From positions 34,662,379 through 34,726,378 of the forward strand of contig JARZZO010000003.1 of NCBI GenBank assembly GCA_030544215.1: DNA of 64,000 nucleotides, given 5' to 3'. The DNA is from Zantedeschia hybrid cultivar. Taxonomy: Eukaryota > Streptophyta > Magnoliopsida > Alismatales > Araceae. Made by a program: the position numbers and the translations under genes. Below, in pieces: positions 1-10,799 of this stretch. The first letter of the stretch is position 1, and each line of letters starts with the position of its first letter. The notes beneath the pieces were generated by a model. That model was given only the letters and a program-made list of their open reading frames with translations. It made no database searches and was not told the origin of the DNA.

Positions 1-840
1 ACAGTAAGAAATCAGAAAATAAAAATATGAAAGAACATAAACCGTTCATGAGGAGCGCAATACGTAAATATAAAATTACCAAAATACCCCTATGTGTAAT
101 ATTTACATATATAACCCCGAAAGCCCTAAAAATCAGATTATGAGTGAAATCTCTCACCAATATCCTCAATATCAAACCTTAAAACTTGATAACCCCGTTT
201 AAGGGAAAATTACAAAAAAACCCTTTATGCCTTTAAAATTGATTTCCTAACCCCATAGAGTGTGGAACCTTTAAAAATCCACCCTACATATACTTACAAA
301 TTGTCATGCTCTCGCAAGGCGCCCATAATTACATAAAAGCCCCTCAAGGTGTAAAATTACAAAAAAGTCCCTGTAAGACTAAAAAATCAGGAATCAATCC
401 GCACAAGTTGGAATTAATCCTCCAAACTTGGAATCAATCTTAAATAACCGGGAGTCAATCCCGAATCATATAAAAATTGTCTTCGAACCGGGGTGAGGTT
501 AAAGATTTAACTTAAAATATATATTTTCACCTGCATATGCATGCGCTTTCTATAGTGGTAGCTTTGCATGATTAAGGGCATCATACGGACGGTTAATCAA
601 GGGTTGCCGAGCAGTCGCTCAGCGTAATTAACACTGACCGAGGTCAGTGGAGAGAGGTCATATACTCGAATCTTCGCTTGATTCGAAGTCCCGGATTCCC
701 TGAGGGCTAATCCCAAGCTCTCATAATCCAATAAAAAAAAATATAAAGCCGACCTTAATTCCTCTAGATAAACAAAAAAATGGATTTCCGAATAATCCGA
801 CATAGGAGGAGAGATATGTCTAGGTCAGGTCCCGACGCCA
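1..840 (-). mobile_element. 5' part of a long LTR, reversed, cut by window edge
   Basis: Read on the minus strand from 840 downwards, this matches the sequence starting at 20008 (the 5' LTR of the chromovirus here). Shared parts include the start TGNNNTCGGG..ACCTGACC, the block ending in the three hairpins, and the following run of GATTGATTCC repeats. It begins with TG at 840 and continues beyond base 1. I infer an LTR or solo LTR of the same family that cut into the hAT-type remnant starting at 841. Its far end and target duplication are outside the window. Confidence 0.6.
606..686 (-). repeat. three-hairpin module, copy A
   Basis: Three consecutive inverted repeats: 606-623 (stem of 6, including one G-T pair), 632-649 (stem of 8, loop of 2) and 666-686 (stem of 7, loop of 7). 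The same arrangement occurs at 20165-20245 and 17089-17167, with paired changes in the stems. It lies near the start of the LTR. Confidence 0.65.
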
Positions 841-1780
841 GGGTTAGAAAAACCTTCGACGCAAACAGGCATACACCACGAGGAAAAGGATTATTGAATC
901 GATTGAACTTGCAAAAGGATCTAGAAAGAAAAGAAAGCCAGCAAAAACAAGCATTACAAAAGAAAAAATCAAGTAATGTCAAAAGAAAGTTAATTGTTGA
1001 TTATGATCAAGATGATGATGATGATGATGATGATGATGGGACAGAGTCTCCTAGTGATGATGCTGGTGCGGCTGTAGGTGTTACTATCGGGGGCGGAGTG
1101 TATGCACCTTCTTTCTCCTTACATATTGACACAGGAAGAGGACAACATGAAAGTTAAGGAGATTATGATTCACAAAGTCAGTATGGACAGCAGTCAGGTT
1201 ATAGAGGTGGCCAACAAGAAGCAGGTATGTATAGCTGGGGAGATCGAGTAGAGTATGAAGGCTTTCAATTATATCCACCGATTCCACCTAGTAGCAGTTA
1301 TGGGTCAGGGTCTTCTTCTTATCCTTATGCTACTTCTTTGCATCATGATTCTGGAATTTCATCAAGTCAACAAGCATATACTCCAAGAGGGATTCAAAGA
1401 GGGATGCACGACTTGGCTGCATCATTGTTTAGTTATGGTGAATATAGGGAACATATGCAACCTTATTATGGATACCAGCAACATCAACCAGATGATGAAT
1501 TAGAAGGATCTACGGGTTATTATCCATATTAGTATACTCACTTATGTTTTTCATAGGTAAGGATCGTTTGATTTCGTTAACATTTTGCATTGTTGTAAAT
1601 ATTTAGTACATTAACATAATATTTTTCATGTTTAATATGTATGAAAATTATCATTTTGTATGCGTTATGTGTACTTCTTTGTCTTAACCCACTTTTATCA
1701 CACTCAACACATAGCTAATTAATTGTTTACATTTTTTCTGATTTTTTTTTTCTGATTTTTTTCTGATTTTTTTGGGCCCC
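841..1780 (+). pseudogene. hAT-type transposase C-terminal tail (remnant)
   Basis: The reading frame runs from the LTR junction at 841 to a stop at 1530-1532 and is interrupted once, by TAA at 1155-1157. It encodes a basic Lys/Gln-rich stretch, a run of nine Asp, then Gly/Ser/Tyr/Gln-rich low complexity. The tail block SSSQQAYTPRGIQ..LFSY..PDDE also appears in degenerate form around 32850-33020, where a hAT-dimerisation-like segment precedes it. I therefore infer the C-terminal tail of a plant hAT-family transposase. The catalytic part is missing. T-rich sequence follows to about 1780. The family call rests on the second copy and on memory of plant hAT tails. Confidence 0.4.
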
Positions 1781-1789
1781 TTTAAGCCC

Positions 1790-1857
1790 GTACCGGTCGT
1801 ACCGGCCGGTACTGGTACGTACCAGTACCGGCCGGCACCGGTACCGGTACCGGTACT
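1790..1857. repeat. GTACCGG palindrome and repeat array
   Basis: GTACCGG/CCGGTAC units are packed over 68 bp. Positions 1802-1835 form a perfect 34-bp palindrome centred between 1818 and 1819, followed by a (GTACCG)n-like run. It lies between the hAT-type tail and the LINE fragment, where the subterminal repeats of the hAT element would be expected. Confidence 0.8.
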
Positions 1858-1859
1858 GC

Positions 1860-3770
1860 CATCCATGAAGGATCTCCTTACACATCTTCTTATCATCCCT
1901 CCTCTATAGCCCATACACTCCAGAGAAATCCTAATGCTTCTAAGTGTGGCATATACCACCAACCTCCCCACATGTCTCTCAGCTTCCTCTACTACATGAG
2001 TGTTCCACAGGACAAGGATCCCTCCCAACCTCTCCACAACCGGGGCTGCCACCCCTTTGCCTTTGGTCAATCTACTCTCCCCAAACTCCCTCCACAAATC
2101 TTCCCTAGTCACTTCAGATTTAGTCTCTTGCACATAAAGAATGTCCACTCTGCAAGACCTAATAAGCTCCTTCAGCACCACCCTTTTCTTCCCCCCCCCC
2201 CTAAACCCCTCACATTCCACGTGACAATCTTCGTTGGCAATCACAATTTTCACCCCTTCTTATACCCTCTTTGTCCATGTCCTTCTCTGTCTTGTCTCCC
2301 CTTCTAATAGAATTCCCCCCTTCACTCCTCTAGCCATGCCCACTTGCCACCATTTCTGAATCCTGTGGAACATTACCTGATGTCCTTGTCTACGCTATCA
2401 AAGGACACCCCTACCCTTTCAGCCACCTCCTTCACTTGCCCTTCTATCAATCTCTCCACCCTCCTAAGTAATTCTTTAGCCTCATCTTTATTCAGGACCC
2501 TCTTAGAATGAGGAGGGCCTAGGTCTCCTTTGACTTCAATCCACGAGTGGGACCACCTCAGCATCTCCATATAAGCCCCCTTGATCAGACGTAGCTATTA
2601 GAGCCTCCACTGAGGCCTCAATTATTCTTGGAAGGGATGAGCAAAGAAGAACATGCCTCCCCTATTAGTGGCTAAGGCCTTTCCATTTGCCTCTTCTGTC
2701 AGAGACTAGTGAGCCAAAGGTGTACCCATAGAACCCCTATAGGAGGCAACTCAAGTAAGGAACCTAGGAGCTCCTTGACAAGTCCCCCCTTTCAAATAAT
2801 CATAGGAGGAGGTCCGAGAGGCCCCTAGAAGGATTCCAAGTGCACTGGGATAGTGAGAGACCCTTGGTTGGGATCTAGGTGAGCAAGAGAACCTTAGACA
2901 AGGTCATCACTCTTTGATCCCGTTTTCACAAGGACCTAGCATGTGGTGGAACCAAATACCCAAGGATAGAGAGGCCGACGAAGATGGTCTTTGGCGTGCT
3001 CAGGCGGTTCCTTAGTCGGGGACAACCTTGCTTTACATCATCATGAGAGGCTTGCAAGCCTCCAGAAGCACCTCCCAGTAGAAGGGGCTCTGGAGCATGC
3101 TCCCTCAAACGGGGCATAGACAGGGCTAGATTATGGTTGTCGGCCATGCCAGAGTGGAATAGGCGAGGAAGATGAACATGGACGGACTAGAGATGGCCTG
3201 GGATGGGATCTGCACTGGCCATAAACATGAATCAGCGATTGGGGTCAGTCATCAAGCACATGGACTTTACCCGAGACATCTAAAATGCATGGACTTTACC
3301 TGAGACATCCGAAACACCCTCTGGCTGAATCATACATCTAGCAGGCGGTTCAAAATTTGAACCCGCCTGCCCAAAAGCTTGAGGCAAGCCATCATCCAAA
3401 CCTCTAGACGGTCCCCTAAGAACCCTGACCCTCCTCTTTACAGCAGCGCCGCCTGCATTGTTCCCCTGAGCTCTGAGACGACAACCTTGATAGGGGATAT
3501 CTGAATGTCGACAGCTGCCTCTAACACTATCGGAACACTTGCTAAGTTGGAGATCCTAGTGGAGATCTCTACAACCAAGACTTCACCACCTCCTACACAC
3601 CACCTTTCCACGTGAGAGCGGGAGGCGAACTCTGCCAATAGAGAGGAGAAGAGCTCTTCTTCGAGAAGGACGAGGGGAGCCCTTGACAGACACTGCAGCC
3701 TCCAGCGGTGAACATCCTTCCATCTCGAGCCCAACATGGCAAAGATATGCTCCTTGCTGAATTACTCATT
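1860..3770 (-). mobile_element. LINE 5' fragment: ORF1-like region plus start of endonuclease
   Basis: On the minus strand, 2253 down to about 1870 encodes the N-terminal part of an APE-type LINE endonuclease: a MKIVIANED-like start, then LKELIRSCRVDILYVQETKSE with the catalytic Glu in QETK. It stops at the hAT-type end near 1860. Upstream (about 2300-3740) are broken reading frames, including an acidic/basic helical stretch at 2373-2570 and a frame at 3438-3737, which I take as ORF1 debris. No reverse transcriptase follows, so this copy is separate from the longer LINE to the right. Confidence 0.55.
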
Positions 3771-3774
3771 TTAA

Positions 3775-3910
3775 AGCAAAAGTACACTGAAAATGGAATT
3801 GTAATGAACACCATAATACACAGAAAATTATATTGTAATGGACACCATAATATGCTGAAAGTGCAATTGCAATGGACACCATAAAAACGGAATTGTAATG
3901 AGCTCTGAAA
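3775..3910. repeat. short diverged repeats of GTAATGGACACCATAAT
   Basis: A motif close to AATTGTAATGGACACCATAA recurs three times, at about 3797, 3831 and 3864, with a partial fourth near 3891. It lies between the LINE 5' fragment and the poly-A end of the next LINE. Confidence 0.6.
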
Positions 3911-3924
3911 GTTAATGAAGTGTT

Positions 3925-6900
3925 CCCTCCTTTCTTTTCTTTTTTTTGGAAGGCAGCAACAACCGCATTCATTCATTGAGATAGTCAAGAAGAGATTACA
4001 AGGGAAAAAGAGAGGGGAAGGAAAACAAAGAAATTGTCTACCAAGACAGTAGACATTACAAGAGACCCAGGAACCACAGACAACACCCTTCCTATAAAAT
4101 AAAACCCATTACATCTTACACCAGAACCCTTAAAGAAGGACACTTTTCCAATGAGCAAATTTTGATAAAGTTGCAGAATCAGAGATCTTGTGCCCAAATC
4201 TCTGAAAGACCATTCTTGTATGAAGTGGATACAATGTCCAAAAATCCATGTTGGGCAAGAGTATTGGTTGTTGAAGATTCTGAGATTTCTTTCTCTCCAA
4301 ATGGCCCATAGCATAGCTGGCAGAAGGGTTTCCCATAAACGTAATTCCTGCTGGTAAGGACACATCCGATTCCAGTTAGCCATAAGGCTACCAACCAAAT
4401 TGAAGCTGCTTGGATGATTGCCTAAGACTCTGAAAAAAGTCCTCCATATAACATCCACTATACCGCAATTAATAAAAAGATGGTCCACAGTTTCTTCAAA
4501 CATCCCACAAAATGAGCATATTCTTTTATCTAGAGTAAGGAACCTAAGATTGTCCGCAGTAGGCAATATGCCCCATGCTATTTTCCACAGAAAGATCCTA
4601 ATCTTGATGGGAAGAGATTTATTCCACACCTGAGATTCCCAACTGACCTTAATCCCTCTTGAGTTCAACAATTTGGTTGTAGATTTGACAGAAAACTTAC
4701 CTCCTATATCCCATCTCCAGTATTTGACATCTTCCCTCTCATTCATCTCTTGAAAGTCTTGAAGCAGCAAATTGAGTTGAAGGAACTCCCTCTCTTCTAC
4801 AAAGTGAAAATTTCAGCAAAATCTGAAATCCCACACAAGTCCTTGAGATGTGGAAGCTCGGACATCTCTGATAGTAGAATTCTTATCCTCTGAAATGCTG
4901 TACATATTTGGAAATCTATATTTGAAAGCCCTTCCCTCTTTCCAAGCATCATCCTAGAATTTTGCTGTTCGGCCATTACCCACAGTTATAAAAGTTGAGC
5001 AATTGTAGAGATCCAAGTTATGAAGGATACTCTTCCAAACATAAGAAACAGAGCCAGTGATCTGGAAGCTGCTAATCCAAAGATCATTATGAGAAAGATA
5101 TTTACTTTTGATGATTCTAGCCATATAGATTGAACATCCTTATCAAATCTCCAAATCCATTTTTATCAAAAGAGCTTTATTGAAGTTTTGAATAGGTGTT
5201 AAACCAACTCCCCCTTCCTCTGTACTTCTGCACACAAATTTCCAACCAATGTGATGCCCACTCTTTACATCCGGTAGTTTACCTTTCCAAAAGAAAGCTA
5301 CTCTTATAGACTCCAGTTTCTTACATACCATCTTAGGTACTTAAAAAATGGATAAGTAATAAATAGCCAAAGAAGAGAGCACTGATTTGGACAGAACCCA
5401 TCTTCCTCCTGCAAAAAGAAGGGAACCTTTCCAGCCTTGAAGTTTACTTTCAAATTTCCTAATCAAAGGGTTCCAATCACAATTGTTAAGCCTCCTGTCA
5501 GAAAGTGGTAAACCCAGATAAGAAATAGGGAAGGTAACTGGCTGCACATTGATCAGATTTGATAGAACCACCATCTTGTCTTCTGGAACATTGATATCCA
5601 CCATAACACTTTTGGTAAAATTGATTTTAAGTCCAGTCACCGCTTCAAGAATCTTCAGCAGAATCTTCAAATTGACCATCTTATCTTCCTTTGTAGATGA
5701 GAATAAAATCGTGTCATCAGCATATTGAAGGTGGGTAACCTCCTCTTCCATTCTTCTAACTTTGATACCCTCAATAATTTGACATTCTCTTGCTTTATTC
5801 CACATGGAGCTCATAACCTCTCCCACTATAATGAAGAGAAGAGGTGATAGGGGGTCACCTTGTCTGAGTCCTCTCGAGCTATCAAAGTAGCCAAATGGGG
5901 CTCCATTGATTAAAATGGAAAATTTCACTGTCCCTATGCAGCTTTTTATCCATTCTATCCATTTCCTTTTGAATCCCATCAGTTGCATAACTTTTTACAA
6001 ACAGTTCCAGTTTATTCTCTCAAACGCCTTTTCGAAATCAATTTTACACACAACAACCTCCTTTTTTCTACTCTTCTGATCATGGATACATTCATAAGCA
6101 GCCATAAAATTATCTAGAATGAAACGGCCTTGAATGAAAGCAGCTTGATTAGTATCCACCACACTGTTGATCACTAGCTTGAGTCTATTTGCCAAAGCTT
6201 TGAGATGATCTTGTAGCTGCCATTAAGTAAACTTATGGGCTTGAAATCCCCTAACTCTTCTGCAATGTCCTTCTTAGGAATAAGGACTATGAATGTAGAG
6301 TTAAGAGATTTAGTTTTCCAAGGTCTCCTTTCAAACTCTCTAACAGCTGCCATAATTTCTACCTTAATAACTTCCTAGAAATGTTGGTAGAACCCAATTG
6401 AGAATCCATCTGGTCCTGGAGATTTATGGACATCCATGCTAAAAACTGCAACCTTAATTTCTTCCTCAGAAAATGGTCTAATGAGACTGCTAGCCTCCTA
6501 TTTTGCGATTTGCTTGAACATGTAAGAGCTGATCCAAGGTCTCCACACCTCCTCTTCCTTAACAGCTTCTCAAAGAAGTTTACTGCATCTGCTTCCTTCT
6601 CTTGTTCCTCAAGTAAATTATGATTGTTAACCTTCAAGGACTCTATCAAGATTCTCCTCTTTTTACCACTGGCCATCGCATGAAAGTAGGAAGTGTTTTT
6701 GTCCCCTTCTTTTAACCATAGTTCCTTAGATCTCTGCTTCCATTTGATTTCTTCCCTTAAGGACCAATCAAGATATTGTTGTTTTAGACTGTCCCAGTGT
6801 TGGATTTCCTCTCTAGATAACAAATCATGGTCAAATTTGGCTTGGTAAGTTTCAATGTCCTTGAGAAGTTCATTCCGGATTCTAGATGCTGCTCCGAAAG

Positions 6901-7284
6901 TTAAATCATTCCATTTGATCAGCTTCTGTTTCAGCCATTTAAGTTTAGATGCCAGATTATAGCAAGCATTTGAATGCATAGGGGCTTCCTTCCACCATGT
7001 AGAGACAAGCTCAAAAAAATCTTCATGTTTCAGCCAGGCCAATTCAAATCTAAATAATCTGTCTCTACACCTGTTGTTCTTTCCAACAGAGAGTAATAAA
7101 GGGGTATGATCCGAGAGAACTCTAGGTAGCCCTTTCAGAGAGAAAGAGTTAAAATTCTGCTGCCACTGAGGAGTAATGAAAAATCTGTCAATTTTTGACT
7201 TGGTCCTGACATTAGACCAAGTATAAGACACTGATGTAGAATCCACTTTAATAAGATTGCAAGTATTCACCCAATTTCCGAGGG
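3925..7284 (-). pseudogene. L1-type LINE ORF2: endonuclease end, reverse transcriptase, zf-RVT
   Basis: This is the larger, 3' part of a LINE read right to left. 7270-6359 carries the end of the endonuclease (SDHTPLLL near 7117) and the linker to the polymerase. 6195-5341 carries the reverse transcriptase, with GLRQGDPLSPLLF and the catalytic YADD near 5720. 4770-4400 carries the zf-RVT module with CSFCGMFEETVDHLFINC. An A-rich tail appears as the T-run at about 3927-3948. Several stops and frame changes separate the segments (around 6360, 5990, 5340-5140), so the element is dead. The endonuclease is interrupted at 7285-7289 by the LTR-like insert and resumes at 9721. Plant L1-clade assignment is from the motif set. 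Confidence 0.85.
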
Positions 7285-7881
7285 CTTCCTGTAACGACCC
7301 GCCACCCTATAATCGGGGATCCGATTACTAAATGGGTACCGAATCATTAATTTGGAACCAAATCAGGATCTAAGTAAGTCTGGGAAACAAATAATAAACT
7401 AAGCTAAACATTCACATCGCATTGAGTTAAAAGGAAAAAGCAGGAATTAAAGTTATTACAATGCGACTCGATACAACAAATAATTACATACTCCAACAGA
7501 AAAGAAATAATTATACATACAGGCCAGAAATAAAGATAACAACTACGTCGGGGCATACCCTGGAACAACAGCTGACGGCGCTCAACACACAGCCGCACAC
7601 CCCTCGCTAAGTCTGCCTGGAGTTCTCACCTGAAAACCGCAGGGGTGAGTCTCAACGAAAAGACTCAGTAGGGATCGTTCGATCCCCACTGCCCACACAC
7701 ACACCCACAAGTGCAAAGTACAGTGGATATATAGTAACCAAGTAAAACAGTAATTACTATACATATATCTCAACATGAATCACATGCATTCGAAGTATAT
7801 TTAACATGTATAATTCCAATTTATCTGGGAACCCGTAATCAGCGTATCCTCAAAACACGTCAACCACACAACGAAAGTGGG

Positions 7882-8138
7882 AAACACCGACCCGCTGAGA
7901 CCAAACAGTAACCCCTCGGATAGCACGCTGGCTACCTCGGCGGTTACTCCTTCCCCCAACAAACACCGACCCGCTGAGACCAAACAGTAACCCCTCGGAT
8001 AGCACGCTGGCTACCTCGGCGGTTACTCCTTCCCCCAGCAAACACCGACCTGCTGAGACCAAACAGTAACCCCTCGGATAGCACGCTGGCTACTCCGGCC
8101 CAACTGGCTCAGGTGGTTACTCCTTCTCCCAGCACGAG
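7882..8138. repeat. 79-bp tandem repeat, three copies
   Basis: Units start at 7882, 7961 and 8040. The first two are nearly identical. The third has a C-to-T change and a short insertion near its end. It lies within the solo-LTR-like insert. Confidence 0.9.
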
Positions 8139-8444
8139 TGACACTCCACAGGTACCACTCCGACACCGGTACAAACTAACTAACTCCGGGGTTTACCAGG
8201 TGACCCTCTCTCGCTAGGCGTCACCCCGCCACTGCTCCCATCAGCGCTGTGTTCCTACCGCACCGACACAGGGTGTCAAACGCTACAACTGTCACTCTAG
8301 GTCCACAATAACACAAAACACGGTACAGTGTGATCCGGTCACGAATAATCCATCATAATCGAGTAGATTTAAGGCATGCATTTAACCGACTATCTAATAG
8401 TGTAAATACATTTTACTGACATGGATTAATGTGATTCTGTCTTG

Positions 8445-9640
8445 AATCGCGTCGCCCAAGGCCGACGCTATTCAAACATCTTAAATTGGTTCATGAAATC
8501 TCGGCCTCAGAATATGGCCTAAAAAGGCGTCGTCACAGATAGCCTCCGTTTAAAACGCGTCGCCCTCCCTCGTCGCCTATTAGCGACCGAAGACAGAGAC
8601 AGGCAACGGTCGATTCCTCTTAAAACGCGTCGTCCTGGGAAGACGCCTTTCAAAAAGGCGTCACTATCCTCAGACGCCATTCATACCAGAATCCAAAACT
8701 TGTAGGAAACCTTAGTCAGGGTGATTTCTGCCTAAATAGTGTCGTACTGGCCCGTCGCCATTCGAAATGGCGTCGTCCCGGTACAACGTCTTTTAGCGCC
8801 AGAAACCAGGTCCTGTACTCGGCCCGAGGGCTCCTTTTTTCACCCCCAAATACCCCAAAATCAAACCAAACGGAAGAGGAAGAGGGGCAAGTTAAACCAA
8901 CACAAACCCACATTCGCAGAAACTCTCATTCCCATCAAGAAAAAGCCCCTAACATGCTCATTCTACCCAAAAACCATAGATCCGTAGCATGCTTCAAGCG
9001 GGAGAACATGGTTTTAAAATAAAACACTACGGGAATCGTCACCCTACCGATTCTTGAACTCCTCCTGGCTCCGCCGCCAAACTGTCGCACCGCAAACCGC
9101 CGCCGGTACTCCGAGGACGCCGCCTCTCCGCCGGGACGTCGGCCGCCGTCTGGAGAATGGAACGCCGCGAAGAGAGTGGTGGTGGCAGTGGTGAGAGGTG
9201 GAGAGGTGGAAGAGGAAGAAGGGGAAAGGGAAGGGGAAGAGTGGGGAGAGTCGGAGGGTGGAGAGGGTGAGGAGAGAGAGAGTGTGAAGGTGAGAATGAG
9301 GGAAAGGAGGGAAGGTTCGCGGGGTAACCAGAAACTGTTTAAAACGCGTCAAGATGTACGGACGCCTATCAGTTGACATGACGGGCCGCTCTGACAGAAG
9401 TCTGAAACGCGTCGTCCAACCAAGACGCCGTTCAGACGACAAGACTGGCGCCGTACACTGACAGTCCAGGGTCGCAGTTTGAAAGGCGTCGTCCCTTGCG
9501 GACGCCGTTCAGACGACACGACAGGGCCGTACTCTCGCGGCCCAAAGCCAGCCCACGTGGCACACACGTGGCACAATCTAAAATGCGTCTGTAATGCTGG
9601 ACGCCGTTTAAACCGCGTCGAGCCCGCTCGACGCGAAACT
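8445..9640. repeat. dispersed array of GCGTC..GACGC inverted repeats
   Basis: About a dozen units of the form AAAnGCGTCGTC, 6-10 spacer bases, GACGCCnTT occur in two clusters (8445-8800 and 9340-9640). Clear pairs are 8449-8454 with 8463-8468, 8657-8662 with 8673-8678, 9485-9490 with 9501-9506, and a 9-bp stem at 9614-9622/9627-9635 with loop CCCG. Confidence 0.7.
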
Positions 9641-9720
9641 AAACAGAGTCTCAGCCCTATCAGGGTCTGAACTACAGGGTCCGACCCCGAAAACTGGATC
9701 CGAAAACCTCAGTCCTTACA

Positions 9721-10202
9721 CTTCCATTTCAGAATTCCAGGCCAGTTGATTTTCTCTTTCTCCTGGGAATCTAACAACATGAAAATCCCCTCCCACACAC
9801 CAAGCCTCTGCACTTGTAAGTTGCAGGTCTCTTAATTCGCCAAAAAAATCCAATTTAGCTTGCAAATCCTGAGGGCCATAAACACCTGTGAATGTCCAGA
9901 AAATATTATTCCTTTTCATTTTGAAATCAATGGAGGTACAGTAATTGCCCACTCTAGAGTTGCACCATTGAAGTACATTCTCATCCCATAGAATTAAGAT
10001 ACCCCCTCGCTGGCCATCAGCTAGTTTAGCTGCCCATCCTGTGAGTCTATTACCTCCTAGTCTTTTAATAAGTTCTTCATCTTTCTCTGCCCCTTTTGTT
10101 TCTTACAGACACACAATCTGAACCTTGTAACATTGTATCAGTGACTTCCCTTCCTTTTACAGAACCGTTCAAGCCTCGAACATTCCAGCTGACAATGTTC
10201 AT
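9721..10202 (-). pseudogene. LINE ORF2 N-terminal endonuclease half
   Basis: This is the 5' part of the same LINE, on the other side of the LTR-like insert. It starts with ATG at 10202 (MNIVSWNVRGL) and continues through RGGILILWDENV and GVYGPQDL to the catalytic-region motif CVGGDFHVVRF near 9790. The Gln of the usual LQET motif appears to be a stop (TAA) around 10110. Its ATG overlaps the ORF1 stop as ATGA, a tight ORF1/ORF2 arrangement. The frame resumes at 7284 after the insert. Confidence 0.75.
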
Positions 10203-10786
10203 GATAAGTTAGAGTTTTTACCCTTCTCACTGCCTTTTCTAGGCCTTAGACCTTCCAGTTGCACATTATTTTGAAGAAACATTAATTCCCTGTTGCCTAT
10301 CTTCACTCCAGAGTTATTGCCTCTTCTACTCGATCTAATGGAGAGGTTCAGATCTCTTATGATTTTCCGCATGAATTTTCTAACCACATCCTCTTTACTA
10401 GAGAAGGAGATACCGATCAAACCCCCAATCATTTTAATAGTGTCATCAGACCACTCCAAGTTCTCCCCAGGATTAATGATTGCAAGAGGGTAAGACTCAT
10501 CTGAAGGAGTAGATCCTATCACAAAAGCTGAGAATCCTTCTTCCGGGATCTTGTTCAGGGCCGCTGAGTGTTCCGCGGTTAAGTCTTGATCAAATACTGT
10601 AAGAGCCAGCCCATTATTAAGCAGTTGTGAGTGTTCCAGGGCGTTAGAGAGGTTAACAAGGATCCCATAAGAAGATCCCCTCTGGAACTGATCAGCCGCC
10701 GTACCTCTGCAACAAACACTATCGGCCAGGAGGAGCTGCGAGGAAGAACCTGTTATGTTCAGAACATAGCAAAAGAGAAAGTCCAC
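10199..10786 (-). CDS. LINE ORF1-like fragment
   Basis: An open frame of 195 codons lies directly upstream of the endonuclease start and overlaps it by four bases (ATGA). The product is hydrophilic and ends in a basic tail. No zinc knuckle is visible. I take it as the end of the LINE's ORF1 from position alone; the sequence itself is not recognised. The 5' end of the LINE is near 10.8 kb, and no target duplication was found. Confidence 0.45.
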   Translation of the reverse strand: MDFLFCYVLNITGSSSQLLLADSVCCRGTAADQFQRGSSYGILVNLSNALEHSQLLNNGLALTVFDQDLTAEHSAALNKIPEEGFSAFVIGSTPSDESYPLAIINPGENLEWSDDTIKMIGGLIGISFSSKEDVVRKFMRKIIRDLNLSIRSSRRGNNSGVKIGNRELMFLQNNVQLEGLRPRKGSEKGKNSNLS

Positions 10787-10799
10787 TTCTAGCTTTAAA

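Larger units (their letters stand above)
7290..9720. mobile_element. 2431-bp solo-LTR-like insertion inside the LINE
   Basis: The insert starts TGTAACGACCCG, ends AGTCCTTACA (TG..CA with short inverted termini TGTAA/TTACA), and is flanked by the 5-bp duplication CTTCC at 7285-7289 and 9721-9725. Removing it joins the two halves of the LINE endonuclease. No gag or pol reading frame is visible inside. This fits a long solo LTR; a non-autonomous LTR element is the alternative. It contains a 79-bp tandem repeat, a purine-rich block (about 9170-9320) and an array of GCGTC inverted repeats. Confidence 0.8.
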
